A stretch of DNA of 64,000 nt from a bacterium (GCA_030430075.1 JAUIGN010000008.1:62001-126000), one strand, 5' to 3'. Counted from the stretch's first letter, positions 53,753-62,668 are shown. A program made the numbers and translations. The notes: generated by a model from the letters alone, not told the origin.

Positions 53753-56700
53753 TCACAGCCCGCCGTCGCTGCGGGTGATCCAATCCAGGGCCGCTTCCAG
53801 TGACTCGACCGGCTGTGCCATGGCCCGCGGCGACGTCGCGTCGCGATCATCGGCGGCTGCCGTGCGATCGGCGGCCCGGGCCGTGGCCAGGATGTCCAGC
53901 AGGGATGTGCGGCTCGCAGCAGGCGGACTCGACGGCCTCCACGGTCGGTCGGCATCATGCCGATGAGGCACGCGCTGGCCGAGGAACACTTCCCGTGCAA
54001 ACGTCGCCCAAGGCGCGGCACGGTCCAATTCGGCGAGCGCCCGATCCGCGGCGACGCGGGTTGGTGCCAACGGCAGGAAGCTGCCTTCGCCTTCGCCGTC
54101 CGGCGTGCCGTTGATCTGGTTGATCACCTGGAGCACGTCCAGCGGGCTCACGAAACCGTCTCCGTTGACATCGAGAAAGGGCGGCGCCGTGCAATTCGGC
54201 GGCAGCGGAAGTTCGCGCGAACCATTCTCGTTGAGGTCATTGATGATCTGCAGAACATCGATCGGAGAGACCGCGGTATCATCGTTGACATCGAAGCGAT
54301 TGTTGGGGTTCTGCGAGCACTCTTCCTTGATCTCCAGCGCCGCCTGACCATACCGGATCAACGCGACATCGACCGGACGGTTGTTGCCAAACAACAACAC
54401 GCTGTGGTCGGGTTCGACATCGGCCGGATCGGAGACGACGGTGGCGTCTCCTTCGGCCACGGCCCGAAATGGAATCGACACCACGAGTTGCTCCTCACCT
54501 CCGGTTGGCCGCGTCGAGCCGCTGAAGCCACCGACCTCGTCAATCGAGCCTGCCGTACCGGAATCACCTGACCTGCCGTTGGGGTAATCGTCGGAGAATT
54601 GAATCTCCCTGGTGGCGTCGACTTGCAGCAAGGCGGACGGGTAGGTGAGATCGAGATACGCTGCGAAGACGCCCGCCGGAGCGCTCCGCAGGTCACTGGC
54701 ATAGACCTGAAGCCAGAGGTCCGCATCGGGAACGCTCGTCTGAACCGGTTCGCCATCGTCATCCGCGAACTGCAGCCGGAATTGGACGTCGGGTGGGAAG
54801 ACGTCGAGCGTCACGGTGGCCTGGTCGTCCAGGGCACCGTCGGAGACCGAGTAGGTAAACCGATCGGTGCCGGTGAAGCCGGGGTTGGGCACGTACTCGA
54901 AGGAGCCGTCGGCGTTCAAGTTCAGCCGGCCGCTGTTCGGCTGCGTGCTGACGCTGGCCGCAAGGTGGGGCGAATCGATATCCGTATCATTGACCAGGAG
55001 GCCGCTCTCCGCCCCAACCACCAGCCGGCCATCCTGGGCCACCCGGTGATGGTCCGCCACGGCGACCGGCCGATCGTTGACCGGCGTCACTTCGATGACA
55101 ACGGTCGTCGCCGGCGAGGCCGCCCCCCGGGCGTCCAGCGCGCGGTAGGTGAAGGTATCCTCGCCGTTGAAGTCCGCGGCGGGGGTGTAGTCGAAGGAGC
55201 CGTCGGCCCGCATCGTGACGCTTCCGTTCTCGGGCGGATCGACGATTTCCGCGGTCAGCGCATCGCCGTCCGGGTCGCTGTCGTTCGTGAGGACGCCGGC
55301 GTTGGCTGGGACGGTTCGCACCTGGTCTTCGGGCACCTCGTAGGAATCGGCGGCCGTGCGTGGCGCCGTGTTCTCTACGATCGTGATCGCGGTGCGGGCA
55401 AAAGACAGCCGGTCCTCCGGGACGGGGACGTTGCGGCCGTAGGTCAGGATCGCGTGGGCCGGCAGTTCATCTGCGGGATTCGCGGTGAACTCGGCGTTTC
55501 CCGCAGCGGTCGACACGAACGTCGCGGTGATCACCCGCAGGGGACCCGGCGCGCTTTGCGTATCGCCGAACCCACCGGCTTCGTCGATCAGCCCCGCCAC
55601 CGCCGTTGTGGCCGACTGGCCGTTGGGGAAGTGGGAGCCGAACGCCACCGGGCCGTCCAGGTTGAGTTTCCCATGGTCGTACAGCAGGTCCAGGTAGGCG
55701 GCAAAGACGGCGTCGGTCAGCAGGTCATCCACCATCACACGCAGTTGAAACGCATCGCCAACGCTTACTTGGTCAATTGGATTGCCCTGCAGGTCGGTTG
55801 TCGTCAGCTCGAATCGTACGATTGTCTCGTCGTCGAGAATGGTGCCGTCGGCGGATGTATCCTGCAACTCGCCGTTGGTGACCCCTGTCAGGCGGACTTC
55901 GAATGTCTCGTCCGTTTCGGTCAACTGATCCTCGATCGTCGGGACGCGAATCTCGCCCGCTTGCTGTCCTGCGGCGATCGTCAGGGTGTCGGCGGTGGTC
56001 TCGTAATCCACTCCCGCCGCGGCCGTTCCCGCCGCGGTCTCGTACTGAATCACGACCGGTTCGGTCGCCGCCCGGTCCAGTGTCACATGGAAGACCAGGG
56101 TCTCTCCTTCCTGGGCCTCGGCCGCGGCAAGCGAGACCTTGGGTTGCGGTTGCTCGTTCTTGGCGTTGGCGAAGTTCAGGCCGGAGACGTTGCCGTTGCG
56201 GGTATCCACCGTGGCCGGTTGAGCGGGAAACGTGCGTTGGTAGCCGGCGGGCAGTTCCTGGAGCACGGTGAACGATCCCGGCGGCACGTTGGCGATGGTG
56301 TAAGAGCCGTTGACGCCGCTCGTTCCGGCCGGTTCCTCTTGGTCGCGGCTGCCGTCGCCATCGAGATCGACAAAGACACGGACGTTGGCCAGTCCGGGCT
56401 CGCTCACATCAATGGCCCCGTTGTTGTTTACATCTTCGAAGACCGTTCCGCTGATCGTGACCGGTTGTGGGCGGACAATGAAGGCGTCCAATTCGATACC
56501 AAAACCGTCACCGCCGATGATCGACAACTCGAGTTCCGGTGTCAGCCTGGCAGTCCCCAGGCTGACCGCGTGGAAGGAGTTCCACCCCTGGCCAGGGGAC
56601 AGGTTTCCTCGCTTCGTATCGATCGTCGGGACCGGATCGGGCGTGGTAAAATCGCCCATCGTCAGTTGCAGTCGTTCGGGTGCAAACCGGGTGTCCTGAT

Positions 56701-57043
56701 CGTTCGAGTACACCACGAGCACTTCGGCCTGCATCGGTTCCAGGTTGTGCGTGATGGTCAGGACGGCTCCGCCGCCCGTGGACTTGGTCCGTGCGTTCGT
56801 GGCCAACGAGCGGAACCTGCCGCTACCGCTCGCTTCAATCTGGACCAAGAGATCGCCCGGCTGGACGTAGTCGGGGGCGGGAACCGCCGTCAGCAGATCG
56901 CGGCGTTCGAGCGGTTCGATACCGGCGCCCAACGTTCGCTGGAATGCCGGTCTGCCTGATGAAGACGCGGCGGACCTGCGGCCGGTGATGGATGAATTCC
57001 GGCGAAAACGGCGCGACAGACGGTTAAGCAGGTTACTTCTCAT
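53753..57043 (-). CDS. LEPR-XLL protein with SdrD-B, Calx-beta, two cohesin-like modules and dockerin-like pair
   Basis: 1096 residues from ATG 57043, with CTGGAG upstream. LEPR-XLL motif: LERRDLLTA (45-53). In order: a beta-rich domain (about 60-190); an SdrD-B-like domain (GTVFEDVNNNGAIDVSEPG); a Calx-beta domain (AGTAAAGVDYETTADTLTI ... TETDETFEVRL); cohesin-like module 1 (AVFAAYLDLLYD ... GLIDEAGGFGD); two cadherin/VCBS-like Ig repeats (DADGDALTAEI type; DGSFDYTPAADFNGEDTFTY); cohesin-like module 2 (GVFAAYLDLTY ... GSIDEVGGFSG); a dockerin-like pair (DVNDDTAVSPIDVLQIIND, DVNGDGFVSPLDVLQVINQ). It is an exported surface or scaffold protein with no catalytic domain seen. Confidence 0.88.
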   Translation of the reverse strand: MRSNLLNRLSRRFRRNSSITGRRSAASSSGRPAFQRTLGAGIEPLERRDLLTAVPAPDYVQPGDLLVQIEASGSGRFRSLATNARTKSTGGGAVLTITHNLEPMQAEVLVVYSNDQDTRFAPERLQLTMGDFTTPDPVPTIDTKRGNLSPGQGWNSFHAVSLGTARLTPELELSIIGGDGFGIELDAFIVRPQPVTISGTVFEDVNNNGAIDVSEPGLANVRVFVDLDGDGSRDQEEPAGTSGVNGSYTIANVPPGSFTVLQELPAGYQRTFPAQPATVDTRNGNVSGLNFANAKNEQPQPKVSLAAAEAQEGETLVFHVTLDRAATEPVVIQYETAAGTAAAGVDYETTADTLTIAAGQQAGEIRVPTIEDQLTETDETFEVRLTGVTNGELQDTSADGTILDDETIVRFELTTTDLQGNPIDQVSVGDAFQLRVMVDDLLTDAVFAAYLDLLYDHGKLNLDGPVAFGSHFPNGQSATTAVAGLIDEAGGFGDTQSAPGPLRVITATFVSTAAGNAEFTANPADELPAHAILTYGRNVPVPEDRLSFARTAITIVENTAPRTAADSYEVPEDQVRTVPANAGVLTNDSDPDGDALTAEIVDPPENGSVTMRADGSFDYTPAADFNGEDTFTYRALDARGAASPATTVVIEVTPVNDRPVAVADHHRVAQDGRLVVGAESGLLVNDTDIDSPHLAASVSTQPNSGRLNLNADGSFEYVPNPGFTGTDRFTYSVSDGALDDQATVTLDVFPPDVQFRLQFADDDGEPVQTSVPDADLWLQVYASDLRSAPAGVFAAYLDLTYPSALLQVDATREIQFSDDYPNGRSGDSGTAGSIDEVGGFSGSTRPTGGEEQLVVSIPFRAVAEGDATVVSDPADVEPDHSVLLFGNNRPVDVALIRYGQAALEIKEECSQNPNNRFDVNDDTAVSPIDVLQIINDLNENGSRELPLPPNCTAPPFLDVNGDGFVSPLDVLQVINQINGTPDGEGEGSFLPLAPTRVAADRALAELDRAAPWATFAREVFLGQRVPHRHDADRPWRPSSPPAASRTSLLDILATARAADRTAAADDRDATSPRAMAQPVESLEAALDWITRSDGGL

Positions 57044-57147
57044 CGCTGAACTCCAGGGGGAACCGAGTGCTCGAAAACCGGAAGCGGTCCGCGCAACTTA
57101 GCAGCACGGCCAGGTTCCCGTTCGGGATTCCCGAACAGAGTTCGCGA
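57044..57147 (-). promoter_or_regulatory. Conserved hairpin leader upstream of a LEPR-XLL gene, copy 2
   Basis: GTTCGGG-ATT-CCCGAAC (57120-57136) is a perfect 7-bp hairpin, 12 bp after the stop of the dehydrogenase gene and about 80 bp before the LEPR-XLL ATG. It matches the arrangement at 50449-50551 in position, stem sequence and following 60 bp. Confidence 0.6.
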
Positions 57148-58116
57148 CTACTGATCAAACACCTCCCGGTTGACGACGTGCGGTGGTTGTCTTCCCGCCA
57201 GGATGTCCAACACGCCTTGGGCGGAGCGGAGTGCTGCGGCCTGCATGGCGACGTCGGTCTGGCCGGCGATATGGGGTGTCAGCAAGATGTTCGGCGCCGT
57301 CAGCAGGGGATGGTCGAGCGGCAGGGGTTCTGCCTGGAAGACGTCGAGGGCGGCGCCGGCCAACCGGCGTGCTTGTAAGGCCGACGCCAAAGCATGTTCG
57401 TCGACCACCGCGCCCCTGGCCGTGTTGAGCAGGAGGCAATGGGGCTGGAGGAGCGCCAGCGAATCCGCGTTGACCATGTTGCGGGTTTCGGCCGTCAAGG
57501 GCACGTGAAAGGAGAGGACGTCGGCAGCGCGGAGCAATTCCTCGAACGAATCGCAGAAGCGGGCAGGTCCGGGGTAGTCCGTGCGATCGACGTAGGGGTC
57601 GTATGCGACGACATCCATTCCCAGCCCCATTGCTGCCTTGAAGGCCAGCCGTTTTCCGATCCGTCCCAGGCCCACGATGGCCAGCGTCCGGCCCGCCAGT
57701 TCGATCCCTTCAAATCGACTTCGCTCGACCACCCAACCGTCGCGCAGGGCGGCTTCGGCCGGCCCCAGTTGGCGGGCCAGCGCGAGCAGCAGACCGAGCG
57801 CGTGCTCGGCAACCGCATTGGCATTTGTTCCGGGCGTCGACAGGACGGGAATTCCCCGTTCGGTGGCCGCTGCAATATCGATGTTGTCCAGGCCGACTCC
57901 ATGTTTGGCAATCACCTTCAACCGGGGTGCAGAGTCCATCCGTTCGGCAGTCATCGAAAAGATGCGGACAATCACGGCATCTGCCGCTGGTAGCAGATCA
58001 ATTGCCTGTTCGGCGACGCCGCCGTCCCGCCAGGGCGTGTGACACTCGCATTGCGCAGTCAATCGCTGCAGACCCGCAGCGCCAATCGGTTCGGGAATCA
58101 GGATAACCGGTTTCAC
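57148..58116 (-). CDS. D-isomer-specific 2-hydroxyacid dehydrogenase (phosphoglycerate-dehydrogenase-like)
   Basis: The start is GTG 58116, with AGGAG seven bases upstream, giving 322 residues. The longer frame to 58239 only translates a heptanucleotide repeat. The NAD-binding GLGRIGKRLAF block is in the middle, the Arg of the active site in LNTARGAVVDE, and the Glu/His pair follows in DVFQAEPLPLDHPLL and TPHIAGQT. There is no ACT domain, so it is a short form, and the substrate could be 3-phosphoglycerate or another 2-hydroxyacid. It is the gene upstream of the third LEPR-XLL gene. Confidence 0.9.
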   Translation of the reverse strand: MKPVILIPEPIGAAGLQRLTAQCECHTPWRDGGVAEQAIDLLPAADAVIVRIFSMTAERMDSAPRLKVIAKHGVGLDNIDIAAATERGIPVLSTPGTNANAVAEHALGLLLALARQLGPAEAALRDGWVVERSRFEGIELAGRTLAIVGLGRIGKRLAFKAAMGLGMDVVAYDPYVDRTDYPGPARFCDSFEELLRAADVLSFHVPLTAETRNMVNADSLALLQPHCLLLNTARGAVVDEHALASALQARRLAGAALDVFQAEPLPLDHPLLTAPNILLTPHIAGQTDVAMQAAALRSAQGVLDILAGRQPPHVVNREVFDQ

Positions 58117-58127
58117 GGCAGGCTCCT

Positions 58128-58183
58128 TGTCGGATGTCGGATGTCGGATGTCGGATGTCGGATGTCGGATGTCGGATGTCGGG
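58128..58183 (+). repeat. Heptanucleotide microsatellite (TGTCGGA), seven copies plus a variant
   Basis: Perfect TGTCGGA units occupy 58128-58176 and a TGTCGGG unit ends at 58183. It sits directly upstream of the ribosome-binding site of the dehydrogenase gene. Confidence 0.95.
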
Positions 58184-58333
58184 TGGAGGCACGGGAAACA
58201 GTCGACGTGGGCGGATGACCGTTGGCCCGCGCATCGCACGATTGATCCGCACCCGATCCGTTGCGATCCGGGCAGTGATCAATCGCTTGCAGAAACAAGT
58301 GTTGGTTTGCGCGCGGGTGCTAGCATTGTCCAG

Positions 58334-58359
58334 TGCTTGCACAAGATCTAGTGCAAGCA
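58334..58359. promoter_or_regulatory. 26-bp near-perfect palindrome, candidate operator
   Basis: TGCTTGCAC (58334-58342) and GTGCAAGCA (58351-58359) are perfect arms around A-AGATCT-A, so only one symmetric position fails to pair. It lies between the divergent dehydrogenase and C26-like genes, in AT-richer DNA. Confidence 0.5.
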
Positions 58360-58390
58360 AGTTGAAAATCTCAAAGATAGAGCTAGTAAC

Positions 58391-58418
58391 TTTACTTGGT
58401 TTTCGTCCCGGCTATACT
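58391..58418 (+). promoter_or_regulatory. Candidate promoter TTTACT-16 bp-TATACT
   Basis: TTTACT (58391-58396) and TATACT (58413-58418) lie 16 bp apart, 30 bp after the palindrome and reading toward the C26-like gene 355 bp away. The -35 match is moderate. Confidence 0.35.
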
Positions 58419-58773
58419 TCGGGCGACTTTTGACTCCCATCGAACGCCCGGGCAAGACGGTCCGGGTGCGACCTGAAAAGAGGACTAGGACGAGACAACA
58501 TTTTCCGGCGTTGCGCCAAGGAACGGCGCGCTCTCACGGCTCGAGCATCCCACCATCGCTTGCCGTTTGTCAGGGACGATCAGAGGTGGCAGCCCCGCAG
58601 GCTGTCCCATCGCGTTGTCTCTCTCAACGACGGCACGACCGCGAAATGCGGATATTGGACGTTGCCGGCGTGACGCGCATCTCCCGCTTCCACGACCCTC
58701 TGCCAGAAGTCTCGCGAAAGAAAAGTGTCAGGGAATTTGGGACACTTATTGTGTCGGAAATAGGGAGTTATTG

Positions 58774-59523
58774 ATGACGACCAAGCCGATCATCGGGATT
58801 AACGCGGACTACCGGGCTGCTCGCAACGAGGCGCCCGCCTTCTCGTATCTGTGCGAAGGGTATTACGAGTGCATCATCGAAGCCGGCGGCATTCCTGTCA
58901 TGCTGCCGCCCTTGCGCGATGAAGACGACCTGTCCCACGTGCTCGACGCATTTGATGGTTTTCTCATGGTGGGTGGTCAGGATCTCGACCCGCGCCGTGA
59001 TGGTTTCATGCTCCATCCAACCGTCAGGGTGATGGAGGAAAAGCGGGAAATCTTCGACCGCATGATCATGCGCCAGATCACGGACAAACGGCTTCCGGTC
59101 TTCGGCATCGGCGTCGGCATGCAACTCTTGAATGTCTCTCAGGGAGGCAATCTCTTCTTGCACATTCCTGAGGATCTTCCCGAGGCGATTCCGCACAAGG
59201 ACCTGCATGATCCCGGTCACCGGCACGGCCTGGATGTCACCCCCGGTTCGCTGATGGATCGGGTCTACGGGGACGGCGAGATTCGGGTCAACAGCATGCA
59301 CCACATGGCCGTCGATGAAGTCGCGCCCGGGTTCATCGCGACCGCCCGCTGTCCGGATGGGGTGATTGAAGCGATCGAGTGCGAGATTGAAGGCTGGTTC
59401 GCACTCGGCACGCAGTTTCATCCGGAAGCCGATTCGTCGTCCGCGTTGGACGTGCGGATCTTCGAAGAGTTCATCGACGGCATCAAAGAGCCGAAGAAGG
59501 CAATGCAGTTTGCAGCGGCCTGA
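58774..59523 (+). CDS. C26-family class I glutamine-amidotransferase-like protein lacking the nucleophile Cys
   Basis: The start is ATG 58774 with GGGAG six bases upstream, giving 249 residues. The upstream frame to 58567 is not supported. The fold is that of gamma-glutamyl-GABA hydrolases (PuuD-like): MVGGQDLDP, then the nucleophile-elbow region reads VFGIGVGMQLLNVSQGG where active members have GICRGMQ. Gly113 therefore replaces the catalytic Cys and Val114 the Arg. The His-x-Glu pair is kept (QFHPEA, His216/Glu218), as are NSMHHM and GTQFHPE surroundings. It may be a pseudoenzyme or a binding protein. Confidence 0.88.
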   Translation: MTTKPIIGINADYRAARNEAPAFSYLCEGYYECIIEAGGIPVMLPPLRDEDDLSHVLDAFDGFLMVGGQDLDPRRDGFMLHPTVRVMEEKREIFDRMIMRQITDKRLPVFGIGVGMQLLNVSQGGNLFLHIPEDLPEAIPHKDLHDPGHRHGLDVTPGSLMDRVYGDGEIRVNSMHHMAVDEVAPGFIATARCPDGVIEAIECEIEGWFALGTQFHPEADSSSALDVRIFEEFIDGIKEPKKAMQFAAA

Positions 59524-59726
59524 CGCATGGCGCCTGCGACGCTACCCAGGTTTCCACCGCGTACGAATGTCGTGTTCGTACGCGGTGGTTGTTTCTTGCC
59601 GCGGGCGTCCGCCGGCCATGATTGTGCCGGGTGACGTTGGCGCCAGCCAAGGAACGTCGCGGCCGGTCGGCGTTTCGGTCGAGCGGAAGGTCTATTGGGC
59701 CGGCAAGTTGGGCCGGCGAATTGGTC

Positions 59727-60314
59727 TCAAGCTTCCAACTTCGTCCCCAACACGCGGAGAAATTCGCGAATCCAGGCGGGATGTGCAGGCCATGCCGGCG
59801 CGGTGACCAGGTTGCCATCAACGTGGGCGTTGTCAAACGTCTCGTTGGGCGGCACGAACTCGCCACCGCCGCTCTCGATTTCGGGGCGGACGGCCGGATA
59901 AGCACTACAGGCTTTTCCCTGCAACGCTCCGGCGGCCGTCAGGATCTGCGGACCATGGCAGATGGCGGCAATCGGTTTGCCGGCCTCGGAGAAGTGGTCG
60001 ACGATGGCCAGCACGCGGGGGTCCAAGCGGAGGTATTCCGGAGCACGGCCTCCCGGGATGATCAGGGCATCGTACGACGACGCTTCGATGTCATTGAAGG
60101 TCGCGTTCAGCGTGAAGTTGTGGCCCCGCTTTTCGCTATACGTCTGGTCCCCTTCGAAGTCGTGGATCGCCGTCGCAACCTGCTCGCCCTGCCGCTTGTC
60201 CGGGCAGACCGCATGCACGTCGTGTCCGACCATCAAGAGCATCTGGAAAGGGACCATCACTTCGTAATCTTCTACGAAGTCGCCGACCAGCATCAAAATC
60301 GTTTTCTTGGCCAT
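59727..60314 (-). CDS. DJ-1/PfpI-family protein
   Basis: 195 residues. The flavodoxin-like fold with nucleophile elbow AAICHGPQ (Cys119, His120), an acidic partner near residues 15-18 (GDFVEDYE) and [12 protein letters not shown] is typical of PfpI/YhbO proteins, which act as glyoxalase III-type or stress deglycase/hydrolase enzymes. It is cytoplasmic and convergent with the C26-like gene. The active-site Cys is present, in contrast to that neighbour. Confidence 0.9.
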   Translation of the reverse strand: MAKKTILMLVGDFVEDYEVMVPFQMLLMVGHDVHAVCPDKRQGEQVATAIHDFEGDQTYSEKRGHNFTLNATFNDIEASSYDALIIPGGRAPEYLRLDPRVLAIVDHFSEAGKPIAAICHGPQILTAAGALQGKACSAYPAVRPEIESGGGEFVPPNETFDNAHVDGNLVTAPAWPAHPAWIREFLRVLGTKLEA

Positions 60315-60722
60315 CGCTCTTCAGCACCTCATTCCTGGGCTCGCGGGATCACCCGAAACCGGCCGACACGTGTGCCTTGCTGGTCACCGGCGTGGCACCT
60401 CGGGAGGGGCTGCGCCGCACGGTGATGCCGGCTGTTACCGGAACCGACATCTTACGGGTTGCAACCGGGCGATGGGAGGGGGACGAGGGGTCCGGAAACC
60501 TGTCCGGCCGGCATCCTGTCCGCCGGCATTGACCTTCAAAAGACGGTCGCGGCCCCCGCGCCCCACGGCCCGCGTTCTCGCCGGTCGCCGCTCGACGCAA
60601 CGATTGTCGATCGGTTTTCTCCAAAGATCGGCAGCCGCATCCGCCGAGACAAGAGAGAGCTACCGTTGGCCGTCGGATGGGCTCCGCTGCCGAATCGCCT
60701 TCAACCACTTGCTGAATCGCCG
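60315..60722 (+). other. Intergenic region before the LRAT-like gene
   Basis: 408 bp between divergently oriented genes. The only notable site is the perfect palindrome GGTTGCAACC at 60457-60466. No promoter hexamers are clear. Confidence 0.4.
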
Positions 60723-61295
60723 ATGCTAGCACGGACCCCAGCCTTTCTATCGGCCTGCCTGCTGGCACTCTGCCTGGCGACGCCGGCTGCCGCCGAGGCG
60801 GTCATGCATGTGGATCTGCGGCCCGTCGCAGAGGCGGATTCGGTCGAGCGGTTTGTGGTACTTTGTGCCCGCAAGTCGGAACCTTGGGGGACCGGCCATT
60901 CGTTTGTGGTCTGGGTGACGCATGATCTACGTACCAACGAGACGCGTTCCCAGGGGTTTGGTTTCTATCCTGGGGCCAACCGGGTGCTGGTGAAGCTGGC
61001 GGGCGGGAAGGGGCGTGTTCTGGACGAATCCAACATTGATGCCTCGATCAAGGCCGGGCTGTTGACCCATCGGCTGATCTTGCAGGTGAACCGGGCGCAA
61101 TTCGAATCGGCCTGGTCGGCCAAGCAGGACTGGGAACGGGCCGAACATCACTACCACCTGGTGGGTCGAAACTGCACCCATTTTTCGCACCGGATCGGTA
61201 CCTCGCTGGGGCTCGACGCCCCCCAGCCGACAGCCGGCGAACGGCCCCCGCTCTACTTCGAACGGCTGATGCAGTTCTGTCGGCAATTGCCTTGA
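60723..61295 (+). CDS. Secreted LRAT-like (permuted NlpC/P60) thiol hydrolase
   Basis: The start is ATG 60723, giving 190 residues with a signal peptide (LSACLLALCLATPAAA). The longer frame to 60459 has no conserved sequence. Key blocks are GTGHSFVVWV with His59 and, about 90 residues later, VGRNCTHFSHRIG with Cys151. The order His-then-Cys and the NCxHF motif match the circularly permuted NlpC/P60 branch typified by LRAT. Such enzymes transfer or hydrolyse acyl groups or peptides via a Cys. A role in envelope lipid or peptide processing is inferred. The same-strand acyltransferase gene is 440 bp downstream. Confidence 0.7.
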   Translation: MLARTPAFLSACLLALCLATPAAAEAVMHVDLRPVAEADSVERFVVLCARKSEPWGTGHSFVVWVTHDLRTNETRSQGFGFYPGANRVLVKLAGGKGRVLDESNIDASIKAGLLTHRLILQVNRAQFESAWSAKQDWERAEHHYHLVGRNCTHFSHRIGTSLGLDAPQPTAGERPPLYFERLMQFCRQLP

Positions 61296-61738
61296 CCGCT
61301 CCCTCATGGCTGCGGGTGGCGGCCCGCAATCCGCTCGCCAGGAGCGCGATGCAGGGGGACGTGTTTCGCCGGAAAAGAAGGAAGGCGGTGGGAACTGCCG
61401 TCCGGCGACGGCGATGACAAACGGCGCTTCGGAGCGAACGCCGAAGTCATTCGTGGCTTGTTGCTGTTGCGACGGGTTGAGATCGCCCTTGTCTTCGATG
61501 CGAACATCCTGTCACAATGCGCGGCGGCCCGCTGGGTGCCGTGCGTCGCCGCGTGGAACGGGCGTCCGGCAGCACCTGGGTGAATGTTACAAGGCGGTAT
61601 CAGGCCGGCGGAATACGCGGGACCGGCTGTCGCGTTGGCAGCACGCGCGAGGGGGACCGGGTTCGGATTTCTCGAGTTCCCGAACCGGCTTGCCGTCGCC
61701 CTGCCGTTACCAACTGGTTGCCGACAAAAGGATGTGTC
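61296..61738 (+). other. Intergenic region before the acyltransferase
   Basis: 443 bp without a supported gene, although long frames cross it. No repeats or clear promoter were seen. Confidence 0.4.
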
Positions 61739-62668
61739 GTGCGCAAGAAACCGTTCTCGGATTGGCTCGTGTATCTCGTGGTGCGGGTCGCGGTTTGCCT
61801 GGTGCAAAGCGTGACGATCGAGACGTGCCACACGATGTCCCGCCTGCTGGCGGTCTTGGCCAACGACATCCTCAAGATCCGCAAGCGGGTCCTGGAAGAG
61901 AACCTGTCGGCCGTATTCCCGGAATTGACGGCTCGCCAGCGAAGCGACTTGTCGCGGCGGATGTGGGAGCACCTGTTGCTCATGGGCTGCGAGATCTTCC
62001 ATGCGCCTCGCAAGATCCACCGCACCAACTACCAACGCTACATCCGGCTGGAACGGCGGCGGGAGATTGTCAATTACCTGTTGGATCCGCGCCCCGTGTT
62101 GCTGGTGTCCGGTCATTTTGGCAATTTCGAACTGGCCGGATTCGTGACGGGTCTGTTAGGGTTTCCGACCTTCACCGTGGCGCGTCCGCTGGACAACCCT
62201 TACCTGGACGAATACATCAACCGGTTTCGATCGGCCAATGGTCAATACATTCTCTCCAACCGCGGTTCCTCGCATCAGATCGACGGAGTGCTGGCGGACG
62301 GCCAGGCGCTGTCGCTGCTTGGCGACCAGCATGCCGGTCCCAAGGGATGTTGGGTCGATTTTTTTGGCCGACCTGCGTCATGCCACAAGGCGATCGCCCT
62401 GTTCACGTTGACCAGCGGCGCCCCGCTGCTGTTGGGATACTGCCGCCGCGAGGGGACGCCGATGCGTTTCGAGCAATCGGTGGCCGGGATGGTCGACCCG
62501 CAGGATGCCGGCCCGGAGTCGGCGAATGTGAAGTCGTTGACGCAGTGGTACAACGGAGTTCTCGAGGAGGCGGTGCGCGCGGCACCCGAGCAGTATTGGT
62601 GGCTCCATCGCCGTTGGAAAGGCACTCCGCCGACGCGCCGGTCGCGCACCAAGCAGGCGGCCGCCTGA
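61739..62668 (+). CDS. Lauroyl/myristoyl acyltransferase (LpxL/HtrB family)
   Basis: The start is GTG 61739, with AAGGA six bases upstream, giving 309 residues. Frames extending to 61306 or 61517 are not supported. The N-terminal membrane helix is about residues 9-30. The acyltransferase signature is SGHFGNFE (His126, Glu131, the HX4E form of LpxL), with VARPLDNPYLDEYINRFR and LGDQHAGPKGCWVDFFG later, as in the family. It would acylate a lipid A precursor or related glycolipid at the inner membrane. Confidence 0.88.
   Translation: MRKKPFSDWLVYLVVRVAVCLVQSVTIETCHTMSRLLAVLANDILKIRKRVLEENLSAVFPELTARQRSDLSRRMWEHLLLMGCEIFHAPRKIHRTNYQRYIRLERRREIVNYLLDPRPVLLVSGHFGNFELAGFVTGLLGFPTFTVARPLDNPYLDEYINRFRSANGQYILSNRGSSHQIDGVLADGQALSLLGDQHAGPKGCWVDFFGRPASCHKAIALFTLTSGAPLLLGYCRREGTPMRFEQSVAGMVDPQDAGPESANVKSLTQWYNGVLEEAVRAAPEQYWWLHRRWKGTPPTRRSRTKQAAA

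Noticed and set aside
54599..56959. 786-residue plus-strand frame antisense to the LEPR-XLL gene
   Set aside because: No domain or start signal. The minus strand encodes clear Calx-beta, cohesin-like and dockerin-like modules. High GC makes long antisense frames common here.
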